A DNA stretch of 64,000 nucleotides, taken from assembly GCA_001767435.1 (NCBI GenBank), contig MEKT01000191.1, positions 75,111 to 139,110 of the forward strand. The letters are read 5' to 3'. The notes under the pieces are model-generated. The model was given only the letters and a program-made list of their open reading frames with translations. It was not told the DNA's origin and did no database searches. Of this stretch, positions 48,240-55,662 are shown piece by piece; position 1 is the stretch's first letter, and each line of letters opens with the position of its first letter. The position numbers and the translations under genes were made by a program. The stretch is from Acidobacteria bacterium RIFCSPLOWO2_02_FULL_65_29. Lineage in GTDB: Bacteria > Acidobacteriota > Vicinamibacteria > Vicinamibacterales > CAVVIG01.

Positions 48240-48256
48240 CGACGGAGGTCGATACT

Positions 48257-49219
48257 GTGCGAGCACTGATCACCGGCGGCGCCGGCTTCATCGGATCTCA
48301 CCTGTCGGAGGCGCTCCTCGACGCGGGCCACCACGTGCTCGTCCTGGACAATCTGTCCACCGGATCGATCGACAACATCTCGCATCTGAAGGGCCAGCCG
48401 CGCTTCGAGTACTTCATCGACTCGGTCGACAACGAGCCGCTGCTTGCCGAGCTCGTCGATCGAAGTGACGTCGTGTTTCACCTCGCCGCCGCGGTCGGGG
48501 TCAAGTTGATCGTCGAGCAGCCCGTGCACACGATCGAGACCAACGTGCACGGCACCGAAGTCGTGCTCAAACACGCGAACAAGAAGAAAAAGCTCGTCAT
48601 CATCGCCTCGACCTCGGAGGTCTACGGCAAGAGCACGGATGTGCCGTTCCGCGAGGACTCCGATCTCGTGCTCGGCCCCACGCCCAAGCATCGCTGGGCG
48701 TACGCCTGCAGCAAGGCCATCGACGAGTTCCTCGCGCTGGCCTACTGGAAGGAACGGAAGCTGCCGGTCATCATCGTGCGGTTCTTCAACACGGTGGGGC
48801 CGCGCCAGACCGGACAGTACGGGATGGTGATTCCGAACTTCGTCTGCCAGGCCCTGGCGAACCAGCCGATCACGGTATTCGGCGACGGCACGCAGTCGCG
48901 CGCCTTCGCCCACGTGCACGATGTGGTCGGCGCAGTGCTCAAGCTGGTCGGGGAGCCGGCGGCCGTTGGCCAGGTCATCAACATCGGTAATACGGAGGAG
49001 GTGTCGATGCGCGAGCTCGCCGAACGCGTCCGCGAACTGAGCGGGTCGACTTCGCCTGTCACCTTCGTCCCCTACGATCAGGCGTACGAGGCCGGCTTCG
49101 AAGACATGCCGAGGCGCGTGCCCGATCTGACCAAGGTCAAGGCCATGATTGGGTACGAGCCCAGGCACTCGCTCGACGACATCCTCGTGCAGGTGATCGA
49201 ATATTTCAGGAAGAAGTGA
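48257..49219 (+). CDS. UDP-glucuronate decarboxylase / UDP-glucose 4-epimerase-like SDR
   Basis: A 320-residue extended SDR with LITGGAGFIGSHLSEALLDA, STSEVYGKSTDVPF and an intact catalytic YXXXK (WAYACSKAIDEFL). NTVGPRQTGQYGMVIPNFV and the C-terminal FEDMPRRVPDLTKVKAMIG follow. The region resembles UDP-xylose synthases and bacterial 4-epimerases; substrate is undecided. GTG 48257 is supported by GGAGG 8 nt upstream. It belongs to the glycan cluster but is separated by a word array. Confidence 0.9.
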   Translation: MRALITGGAGFIGSHLSEALLDAGHHVLVLDNLSTGSIDNISHLKGQPRFEYFIDSVDNEPLLAELVDRSDVVFHLAAAVGVKLIVEQPVHTIETNVHGTEVVLKHANKKKKLVIIASTSEVYGKSTDVPFREDSDLVLGPTPKHRWAYACSKAIDEFLALAYWKERKLPVIIVRFFNTVGPRQTGQYGMVIPNFVCQALANQPITVFGDGTQSRAFAHVHDVVGAVLKLVGEPAAVGQVINIGNTEEVSMRELAERVRELSGSTSPVTFVPYDQAYEAGFEDMPRRVPDLTKVKAMIGYEPRHSLDDILVQVIEYFRKK

Positions 49220-49233
49220 CTCAGCCAGCGAAG

Positions 49234-49356
49234 TTTGACAGTCAACAGTTCACAGTTGACAGTTGCGGTACCTGTTAACTGTCGACTATCAACTGTCGAC
49301 TGGCGTGGCCGAGAGCCGACGGCTGAGAGCTGGAACCTGAGAGCTACCGCCCCGCA
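49234..49356. repeat. Two-vocabulary array (GACAGTT inverted arms, then AGCTGAG words)
   Basis: GACAGTC, CACAGTT and GACAGTT (49237-49264) face AACTGTC and GACTATC words (49276-49301), forming an inverted pair around GCGGTACC. AGCTGAG-type words follow (49314-49355). Both vocabularies recur at 50096-50234. Confidence 0.78.
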
Positions 49357-49363
49357 TCGGGCG

Positions 49364-49369
49364 TATACT
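49364..49369 (+). promoter_or_regulatory. Candidate -10 element (TATACT)
   Basis: TATACT ends 6 nt before the ATG at 49376, with no Shine-Dalgarno; a leaderless transcript is likely. Confidence 0.45.
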
Positions 49370-49375
49370 GGGTCC

Positions 49376-50089
49376 ATGAATCGCACGTTGATTCTCGGGG
49401 TCGTCACTGCCGCCGCGCTCGCCGCGGCGGCCCCGGCCCGCGCCGAGGTCCGTCTGAGCTTGCACGACGGCAAGGTCACGCTCAAAGCCACCAACGCCAC
49501 CGTCCGCGAGATTCTCGCCGAATGGGCCAAAGTTGGACAGGCGCGGATCATCAACGCCGAACGCATCGTCGGCGGCCCGGTGACGCTCGAGTTGACGGAC
49601 GTCGGCGAACGGCAGGCGCTCGACGTGCTGCTGCGATCGGTGGCCGGCTACATGGCCGCCCCCAGGCCGGCCGCGGCGCCCAACGCCTCACATTTCGACC
49701 GGATCTTGATTCTGGCGACGAGCACGCCTCCGCGCGCCGTCGCTGGGGCGCCAACGCCGCCCCCCTTCAACCCGCCGCCGCAGTTCAACCCGCCGCCGCA
49801 GTTCAATCAACCGCCGCAGTTCAATCAACCGCCTCCGCCCGACGAGGACCCTAACGACCCGAGGACCGCGGGTGGGCCCGGGGCGCGCGCGCCGATCTTC
49901 AACACGTTCCCGCAGCCGGTACCACCGGGCGGCCAGCCTGGATTCCCAGGCGGGCAGCCGGCCCCGCCCGTGCGAGGCCCCGCGGCGCCGGCCGCGGCCA
50001 GGCCAGGGCAGCTGCCCATCGGCGTCGCGACTCCGGGCATGATCGCACAGCCTCCGCCGCCACAGCCCGGGCAGAATCCGCAGGAGTGA
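49376..50089 (+). CDS. Secreted STN/secretin-N-like protein with Pro-rich repeats
   Basis: The 237-residue product has a signal peptide (residues 1-24, ending APARAE) and one small domain near 25-90 (VTLKATNATVREILAEWAKV, VTLELTDVGERQALDVLLRS) like the STN domain of secretins and TonB receptors. The rest is low-complexity Pro/Gln/Gly, with four FNPPPQ or FNQPPQ units encoded by near-identical 15-18 nt DNA repeats at 49766-49831. No secretin barrel follows, so it may act as a periplasmic adaptor. Function is unknown. Confidence 0.8.
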   Translation: MNRTLILGVVTAAALAAAAPARAEVRLSLHDGKVTLKATNATVREILAEWAKVGQARIINAERIVGGPVTLELTDVGERQALDVLLRSVAGYMAAPRPAAAPNASHFDRILILATSTPPRAVAGAPTPPPFNPPPQFNPPPQFNQPPQFNQPPPPDEDPNDPRTAGGPGARAPIFNTFPQPVPPGGQPGFPGGQPAPPVRGPAAPAAARPGQLPIGVATPGMIAQPPPPQPGQNPQE

Positions 50090-50095
50090 GCGATT

Positions 50096-50234
50096 CAGCT
50101 ATCGGCTATCAGCTATCAGCTCAGCGCTCGAGTAGTTGACAGGTCACAGTTGACAGTTCACAGTTCTGCCGACTGTCAACTGTTCGCTTTTCCGAAAGCA
50201 AGCTGAGAGCTGAAAGCTGACAGCTGAGAGCTAC
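50096..50234. repeat. Nested inverted heptamer array with two vocabularies
   Basis: The outer left arm (50096-50122) uses CAGCTAT and CGGCTAT. The outer right arm (50201-50233) uses AGCTGAG, AGCTGAA and AGCTGAC. Inside them lies a second inverted set: GTTGACA, GGTCACA and GTTCACA (50134-50165) against GACTGTC and AACTGTT (50171-50184). The array ends 2 nt before the yqeY ATG. Confidence 0.85.
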
Positions 50235-50236
50235 CT

Positions 50237-50686
50237 ATGTCATTGATAAACGACGTAAGTGCAGCTATCGCCGAAGCGATGCGCCGGAAGGACGCCGCCC
50301 GGCTGAGCGCGCTCAGGATGCTCAAGGCCGCGCTGATGAACCGCGAAGTCGAGAAGGCGCGCGCGCTCGACGAAGCCGAAGGGCTCCAGGTCGTCGCCAC
50401 GCTGGTCAAACAGCGCAAAGACTCCATCGAACAGTTCGGCAGCGCGGGCCGGCAGGACCTCGTCGACAAGGAGTCCGCGGAGCTGGCGCTGCTCGAATCC
50501 TATTTGCCGCCAGCGGCCGACCCGGCGCTGGTGGAGCGCGCGGTGGCCGAAGCCATCGCCGAAACGGGCGCGGCGTCCCCCAAGGATCTCGGCCGCGTGA
50601 TGAAGGCCGCGATGGCGAAGCTCGCCGGCCAGAACGTCGACGGCAAGACGGTCAACGGGGTCGCGCGCAAGAGACTTGGGGGATAG
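50237..50686 (+). CDS. YqeY/GatB-YqeY domain protein
   Basis: The 149-residue helical protein matches the YqeY family: SLINDVSAAIAEAMRRKDAA, RLSALRMLKAALMNREVEKA, QFGSAGRQDLVDKESAELAL, ESYLPPAADP and KDLGRVMKAAMAKLAG. YqeY resembles the tail domain of GatB, which presents mischarged tRNA to the amidotransferase; the role of the free domain is uncertain. No Shine-Dalgarno is visible beyond the array end. murJ overlaps its 3' end by 11 nt; in many bacteria yqeY sits near rpsU/dnaG instead. Confidence 0.92.
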   Translation: MSLINDVSAAIAEAMRRKDAARLSALRMLKAALMNREVEKARALDEAEGLQVVATLVKQRKDSIEQFGSAGRQDLVDKESAELALLESYLPPAADPALVERAVAEAIAETGAASPKDLGRVMKAAMAKLAGQNVDGKTVNGVARKRLGG

Positions 50687-52283
50687 AGGCGGGCGGCTCG
50701 CGCGTTCGGCCGGGCTGGCCGGCGCGGCCACGCTGGGCAGCCGCGTGCTCGGCCTCGCCCGCGAGACGGTGCTCGCGGCGATCTTCGGGGCCGGCAACGA
50801 CATGGACGCGTTCAACGTCGCGTTCAGAATCCCGAATCTCGTCCGCGATTTGTTCGCCGAAGGCGCGATGAGCGCCGCGTTCGTCCCCACCTTCACGCGT
50901 CACCTCACGCGACACGGCAAGACCGACGCCTGGCGCGTGGGCAACAACGTGATCAACGCGCTCATTCTCATCACCGGGACGCTGGTGGCGCTCGCAATGA
51001 TCGGCGCGCGTCCGCTCGTCGGCGCGTATGCGCCCGAGTACGCCTCGGTGCCGGGCAAGCTCGACCTCACCATCCGGCTGACGCTCGTGACGCTGCCGTT
51101 CCTGACGCTGGCGACGCTGGCGGCCGCGTTGATGGGGATGCTGAACTCGCTCAATCGCTATTTCGTGCCCGCGCTCGCGCCGGCGACCTTCAACGCGGCG
51201 ATGATCGCGTGCGCGTTCGCGCTGGTGCCTCTGATGCCGGCGCTCGGATGGCCGCCGATCATGGCCATCGCGATCGCGGCCATCATCGGCGGCGTCGGGC
51301 AGATTGCAGTGCAGCTGCCACCTCTCGCGCGCGAAGGATTCCGGTACCGCCCGCGTCTCGACCTGCGAGACGCCTCGCTGCGAGAGGTGCTCGTGCTGAT
51401 GGGACCCGGGACCATCGGGCTCGCGGCGACCCAGGTCAACCTGTTCGTGAACACCCAACTCGCGACGGCGCAGGGCACGGGCGCCGTGTCGTGGCTCAGC
51501 TACGCCTTTCGCCTGATGTACCTGCCGATCGGACTCTTCGGCGTGTCGATTGCCACGGCCGTGCTTCCGGCCGCGGCGCGCCACGCGACGCTCGACGACA
51601 AGGTGGCGATGCGCGACACGGTGGCGCGTGGCCTGGCGCTCATGGCCATGATGAACGTGCCTGCCACACTCGGGCTCGCGATCCTTGCGACGCCTATCGT
51701 GCGGCTGCTCTTCGAGCGCGGGCAATTCCTGCCGGCCGACACGGCTGCCACCGCTGCGGCGCTGCGGTTCTACGCCATCGGGCTCGTGGGCTATTCCACC
51801 GTGCGCATTGCGTCGCCGGTGTTCTACGCGCTCGGCCAGAGCCGGGTGCCCGTGGCCGCCAGTCTTCTTTCGATGGCCGTCAACGTGGTGGCCAGCCTGC
51901 TGCTGGTCGACGCGCTCGGGTTCCGCGGCCTGGCGCTCGGCACCTCGATCGCCGCGCTCGCCAACGGCGGCGTGCTGCTCGTGCTGCTCGGGCGACGGCT
52001 GCCCGGCGCGGGAGGCACGCATCTCCTGACGTCGACCGCGAAATTGCTGGTGGCGTCGGTGGGAATGGCGATCGTCGCGTGGTTCGTCGAGCGGACGCTC
52101 GGCCAGGCGGTTCCGGGCGGCGGCGTGATGATCGAAGCCGGTCGCCTCCTCGCAGCGATTGGCTCCGGTCTCGCCGTGCTGGTGGTGTCGGCGAAGCTGC
52201 TGCGCCTCGCCGAGCTCGACGAGGCGATCGTCGCGGCCCGCGATGTGGCGCGGACTTTCCTGACGCCTCGATCGTCGCCCTAG
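50676..52283 (+). CDS. murJ: Lipid II flippase MurJ
   Basis: This MOP-superfamily transporter moves lipid II across the cytoplasmic membrane. The 535-residue product has about 14 hydrophobic segments. It starts SAGLAGAATLGSRVLGLARE, then NVAFRIPNLVRDLFAEGAMS (the family signature) and SYAFRLMYLPIGLFGVSIAT. The TTG 50676 start overlaps yqeY. The TAG stop lies inside a CTAGGAGC palindrome. It complements the murG, mraY and ftsW genes of the dcw cluster. Confidence 0.96.
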   Translation: MGDRGGRLARSAGLAGAATLGSRVLGLARETVLAAIFGAGNDMDAFNVAFRIPNLVRDLFAEGAMSAAFVPTFTRHLTRHGKTDAWRVGNNVINALILITGTLVALAMIGARPLVGAYAPEYASVPGKLDLTIRLTLVTLPFLTLATLAAALMGMLNSLNRYFVPALAPATFNAAMIACAFALVPLMPALGWPPIMAIAIAAIIGGVGQIAVQLPPLAREGFRYRPRLDLRDASLREVLVLMGPGTIGLAATQVNLFVNTQLATAQGTGAVSWLSYAFRLMYLPIGLFGVSIATAVLPAAARHATLDDKVAMRDTVARGLALMAMMNVPATLGLAILATPIVRLLFERGQFLPADTAATAAALRFYAIGLVGYSTVRIASPVFYALGQSRVPVAASLLSMAVNVVASLLLVDALGFRGLALGTSIAALANGGVLLVLLGRRLPGAGGTHLLTSTAKLLVASVGMAIVAWFVERTLGQAVPGGGVMIEAGRLLAAIGSGLAVLVVSAKLLRLAELDEAIVAARDVARTFLTPRSSP

Positions 52284-52316
52284 GAGCGCGTCCGAGACAT
52301 GTGAACACGCTCCTAG
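52280..52316. repeat. CTAGGAGC palindromic element, copy C
   Basis: A 37-bp element, inverted relative to copy B with two differences in 37. It supplies the murJ stop codon and ends 5 nt before the candidate -10 of the rhomboid gene. Confidence 0.8.
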
Positions 52317-52321
52317 CGTGA

Positions 52322-52327
52322 TACGAT
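52322..52327 (+). promoter_or_regulatory. Candidate -10 element (TACGAT) of the rhomboid gene
   Basis: TACGAT ends 12 nt before the ATG at 52340. The -35 region would fall inside the palindrome. Confidence 0.3.
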
Positions 52328-52339
52328 CGGGCGGGCCTG

Positions 52340-53083
52340 ATGCGCCGCTATTCTCCGCCCTACGCGTCCTCGTACTCCTTTGGTCCCGGACCACTCTCGA
52401 CCACTCTGAAGGCGCTCATCATCGCGAACGTCGCGGTGTTCCTGCTGGTGTCGCTGTTCCCGTCGCTCCAGCTGACGCTCGGGCTGGTGCCGGCGGCGGT
52501 CGTGCGCGGACTGCAGGTCTGGCGGCTCATCACCTACATGTTCGTCCACGCCGGCATCTTTCACCTGCTCTTCAACATGCTCGTGCTCTGGATGATCGGC
52601 GCGGAGCTCGAGCGCATGTGGGGGATGCGCTACTTTCTGAAGTTCTACTTCGTCACCGGCGCCGGCGCCGGCGCGCTCACGATCGCCTTCTCGCTGCTGC
52701 CGTTCGGATTCGCGTCCGCGCTGTATCTGTCGGTCATCATTGGCGCCTCGGGCGCGATCTTCGGCCTGCTGCTGGCATACGCGCTCTACTTCCCCGATCG
52801 CCTCATCTACATGTACTTCCTCTTTCCCATCAAGGTGAAGTACTTCGTCGCCATCCTGGGCGCGATCGAGCTCTATTCATCGCTGGCCGTCATGAACGGC
52901 ATCGCGAGCGCCACACACCTTGGCGGCCTGCTCGTCGGCTACCTGTACCTGAGAGGCGCGCGGATCGATCCACTGTCGGAGATCAAGTACCGCCTGCTCA
53001 GATGGAAGATCAACCGCGCGCGCCGGAAGTTCGACGTGCACGCGGGCGGTCGGACCGACGACTGGAACCGAAGGGTTCACTGA
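52340..53083 (+). CDS. Rhomboid-family intramembrane serine protease
   Basis: The 247-residue membrane protein shows LITYMFVHAGIFHLLFNMLV (loop and helix 2), IIGASGAIFGLLLAYALYF with the catalytic Ser in GASG, and the partner His in ATHLGGLLVGYLYL. Both dyad residues are present, so it should be active. Rhomboids cut transmembrane helices; the substrate is unknown. The cytoplasmic C-terminus is basic (KYRLLRWKINRARRKF). It is convergent with the cupin gene, 10 bp apart. Confidence 0.93.
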   Translation: MRRYSPPYASSYSFGPGPLSTTLKALIIANVAVFLLVSLFPSLQLTLGLVPAAVVRGLQVWRLITYMFVHAGIFHLLFNMLVLWMIGAELERMWGMRYFLKFYFVTGAGAGALTIAFSLLPFGFASALYLSVIIGASGAIFGLLLAYALYFPDRLIYMYFLFPIKVKYFVAILGAIELYSSLAVMNGIASATHLGGLLVGYLYLRGARIDPLSEIKYRLLRWKINRARRKFDVHAGGRTDDWNRRVH

Positions 53084-53093
53084 CGGAATCGAT

Positions 53094-53453
53094 TCACTCT
53101 TCCGTTAAGTGCGTTTGCTCGAGCCATTCCCGGCGGATTGGGCTGAAGAAATCGAGCTCGAACGTATCTTCCAAGGCTTCGGCCTGGTGCTCGACGCCCG
53201 ACGGAATGTGCAGGACGTCGCCCTCGCGCACGGTGATCTCTTCGCCGCCGACCAGGAATCTCAGCGCGCCCTGAAGGACGTAGGTCATCTGCTCGCTCTC
53301 GTGCGCGTGCATCGGCACGAGACAGCCCCGCTTGACGTAGATCTGCACGATCATCTCGCGATCGCCCGCGACGATTTTTCGCGACAAGAGCTCGGTGACC
53401 TTGTCGAGCGCGATCTCGTCCCAGCGATGCAGCCGCACAGCCTTCCCGCCCAT
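53094..53453 (-). CDS. Single-domain cupin protein
   Basis: The 119-residue protein has the cupin motifs MHAHESEQMTYVLQGALRF (HXH..E) and LHIPSGVEHQAEALED (PXXXH), so a metal site is likely. Small cupins of this kind act as sensors, isomerases or dioxygenases. It has no DNA-binding domain. It is divergent from the 2-oxoacid dehydrogenase gene across 53 bp that hold a perfect palindrome, so the two are probably co-regulated. Confidence 0.85.
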   Translation of the reverse strand: MGGKAVRLHRWDEIALDKVTELLSRKIVAGDREMIVQIYVKRGCLVPMHAHESEQMTYVLQGALRFLVGGEEITVREGDVLHIPSGVEHQAEALEDTFELDFFSPIRREWLEQTHLTEE

Positions 53454-53472
53454 GGCCGGGGACGAGGATATC

Positions 53473-53489
53473 GCATCGGGGCCCGATGC
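53473..53489. promoter_or_regulatory. Operator-like palindrome GCATCGGG-G-CCCGATGC
   Basis: A perfect 8-1-8 palindrome occupies exactly the 17 bp before the TATAAT hexamer, i.e. the spacer between -35 and -10 of the downstream gene. This is a typical repressor site. No regulator gene is nearby. Confidence 0.68.
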
Positions 53490-53495
53490 TATAAT
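53490..53495 (+). promoter_or_regulatory. -10 element (TATAAT)
   Basis: A consensus TATAAT ends 11 nt before ATG 53507. The -35 position (GATATC) is poor. The transcript would have almost no leader. Confidence 0.6.
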
Positions 53496-53506
53496 CCGAC
53501 CCCGGC

Positions 53507-55651
53507 ATGAACACGCCCGTCGTCAACGGTCGGCCGCGGGCCGAAGGACGCGCGCCGTCGGTCGATCTCCAAGGACTGGATCGCGACGCGTTGCTCGATG
53601 TGTATCGCTGCATGGTGCGCTCGCGCAAACTGGACGACAAGGAGATCCAGCTCAAGAACCAGAGCCGAGCGTTCTTCCAGATCAGTGGCGCGGGCCACGA
53701 GGCGGTCCTTGTCGCGGCGGGCCTGACGCTCCGGCCCGGCTACGACTGGTTCCACGCCTACTACCGCGATCGCGCGTTGTGCCTGCAGCTCGGCGTGACA
53801 CCGCTCGAGATGCTGCTCGCGTCGGTTGCCGCGAAATCGGCTCCGTGCAACGGCGGGCGCCAGATGCCCTCGCACTGGGCCAACAAGGCGTTGAACATCG
53901 TGGTCGGCTCGAGCGCCACGACCACGCAGCTGCTGCACGCGGTTGGCGCGGCCGAGGCCGGTCTGATCTACAGCCGGGTGACGGGGATTCCGGATCGCGA
54001 GTCGAGGTTCCATGATGACGAGATCGTCTACACCTCGCTTGGCGAAGGTTCGACGAGCGAGGGCGAGTTCTGGGAAGCGCTGAATACCGCCTGTACCAGG
54101 CGGCTCCCGGTGCTGTTCCTGGTCGAGGACAACGGCTACGCGATCTCCGTTCCAGTCGAAGTCGAGACGGCCGGCGGCGATATCTCGCGGCTCGTACGCG
54201 CGTTTCCAGCGCTCCACGTCGACTCGATCGACGGCACCGACTTTCTGGCCAGTCTTCGCGCGATGCGCGAAGCCACCGCGTACGTGCGCGCGCGCAAAGG
54301 GCCGGCGCTCGTCCATGCCCACGTCATCCGTCCGTATTCCCATTCGCTCTCGGATGATGAACGGCTGTACAAGACGCCGGCGGAACGGGAGGCCGAGGCC
54401 GGGCGCGATCCGATCGTCCGTTTCTCCGAGCTCCTCCGTAAGCACGGCTTCGCCACCGCCGCCGACCTGGCGGCTTCAGCCACCGAGATCGATCGAGAGC
54501 TCGACGAGGCGGCGCAGGAGGCGTTGAAAGCGCCGAGGCCCTCGAGAGACACCGCGGCGCTTTTTGTCTACTCGCCTGATGTCGACCCCTCGTCGGCCGC
54601 TTTCGAGACGCCCGCATCGCCCGAAGGAAAGCCGGAGACGATCGTCGCCACCATCAACCGCACGCTGAAGGACGAGATGGCACGCGATCCGCGGATTGTG
54701 GTGTTTGGCGAGGATGTGGCCGATGCCAGCCGATCCGGCGCGCTGAAGGAAGTCTCGGGGAAAGGCGGCGTCTTCAAAGTGACGCACGGCCTGCAGCGGC
54801 TGTACGGCGACGATCGCGTGTTCAACACGCCAATTGCCGAGGCGAACATCATCGGACGCGGCGTGGGCCTGGCGACGCGGGGATTGAAGCCGGTCGTCGA
54901 GATTCAGTTCTTCGACTACATCTGGCCGGCGATGATGCAGATCCGCAACGAGATGTCGATGCTGCGGTACCGGTCGGCGAATACTTTTTCATGCCCGATG
55001 GTGATTCGCGTGGCGATTGGCGGCTACTTGAGAGGCGGCGGCCCGTACCACAGCCAGTCGGGCGAAAGCATCTTCGCGCACTGCCCGGGCCTCCGAATCG
55101 CGTTTCCATCGAACGCGGTCGACGCGGCCGGGCTGTTGCGGACCGCGATTCGCTGCGACGATCCGGTGCTGTTTCTGGAGCACAAGCACCTGTACCGCCA
55201 GCCCTACAACAAGGGCGAGTATCCGGGGAAGCATTTCATGGTACCGTTCGGCAAGGCCAGCCTGAAGCGCGACGGCACCAGCCTCGTCGTGGTGACGTGG
55301 GGAGCACTGGTGCAGCGGGCGCTCGTCGCCGCGCAACAGGCCGAAAAGCACGGGATCCACGCGGCCGTGCTCGACCTGCGGACGCTCGCGCCATACGACT
55401 GGCAGACGATCGCGTCGCTCGTGAAGCGCACCAACCGGGTCGTCGTCGCGCACGAAGATCAGCTCACGTGCGGATTCGGCGCCGAGATCGCGGCGAGAAT
55501 CGGCGGCGATCTCTTCGAGCACCTCGACGCGCCTCTCCGGCGCGTCGCCGCGCTGGACACGCCCGTCGCCTACTGCCCCGAGCTCGAGGAGGAGATCCTC
55601 CCGCAGACCTCCGACATCCTCGAGGCGATTGTTGAAACCGCGAAGTACTGA
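53507..55651 (+). CDS. 2-oxoacid (branched-chain) dehydrogenase E1, fused alpha and beta subunits
   Basis: Residues 1-350 are E1 alpha: the thiamine diphosphate motif [19 protein letters not shown] ends in VEDNGYAIS. Residues about 375-714 are E1 beta ([75 protein letters not shown]). The 714-residue single chain is like the fused dehydrogenase E1 of Bacteroidetes and Acidobacteria. It decarboxylates branched-chain 2-oxoacids to feed E2. E2 and E3 genes are not in the window. It is followed by the beta-oxidation genes. Confidence 0.93.
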   Translation: MNTPVVNGRPRAEGRAPSVDLQGLDRDALLDVYRCMVRSRKLDDKEIQLKNQSRAFFQISGAGHEAVLVAAGLTLRPGYDWFHAYYRDRALCLQLGVTPLEMLLASVAAKSAPCNGGRQMPSHWANKALNIVVGSSATTTQLLHAVGAAEAGLIYSRVTGIPDRESRFHDDEIVYTSLGEGSTSEGEFWEALNTACTRRLPVLFLVEDNGYAISVPVEVETAGGDISRLVRAFPALHVDSIDGTDFLASLRAMREATAYVRARKGPALVHAHVIRPYSHSLSDDERLYKTPAEREAEAGRDPIVRFSELLRKHGFATAADLAASATEIDRELDEAAQEALKAPRPSRDTAALFVYSPDVDPSSAAFETPASPEGKPETIVATINRTLKDEMARDPRIVVFGEDVADASRSGALKEVSGKGGVFKVTHGLQRLYGDDRVFNTPIAEANIIGRGVGLATRGLKPVVEIQFFDYIWPAMMQIRNEMSMLRYRSANTFSCPMVIRVAIGGYLRGGGPYHSQSGESIFAHCPGLRIAFPSNAVDAAGLLRTAIRCDDPVLFLEHKHLYRQPYNKGEYPGKHFMVPFGKASLKRDGTSLVVVTWGALVQRALVAAQQAEKHGIHAAVLDLRTLAPYDWQTIASLVKRTNRVVVAHEDQLTCGFGAEIAARIGGDLFEHLDAPLRRVAALDTPVAYCPELEEEILPQTSDILEAIVETAKY

Positions 55652-55662
55652 TCGGTAACGGA

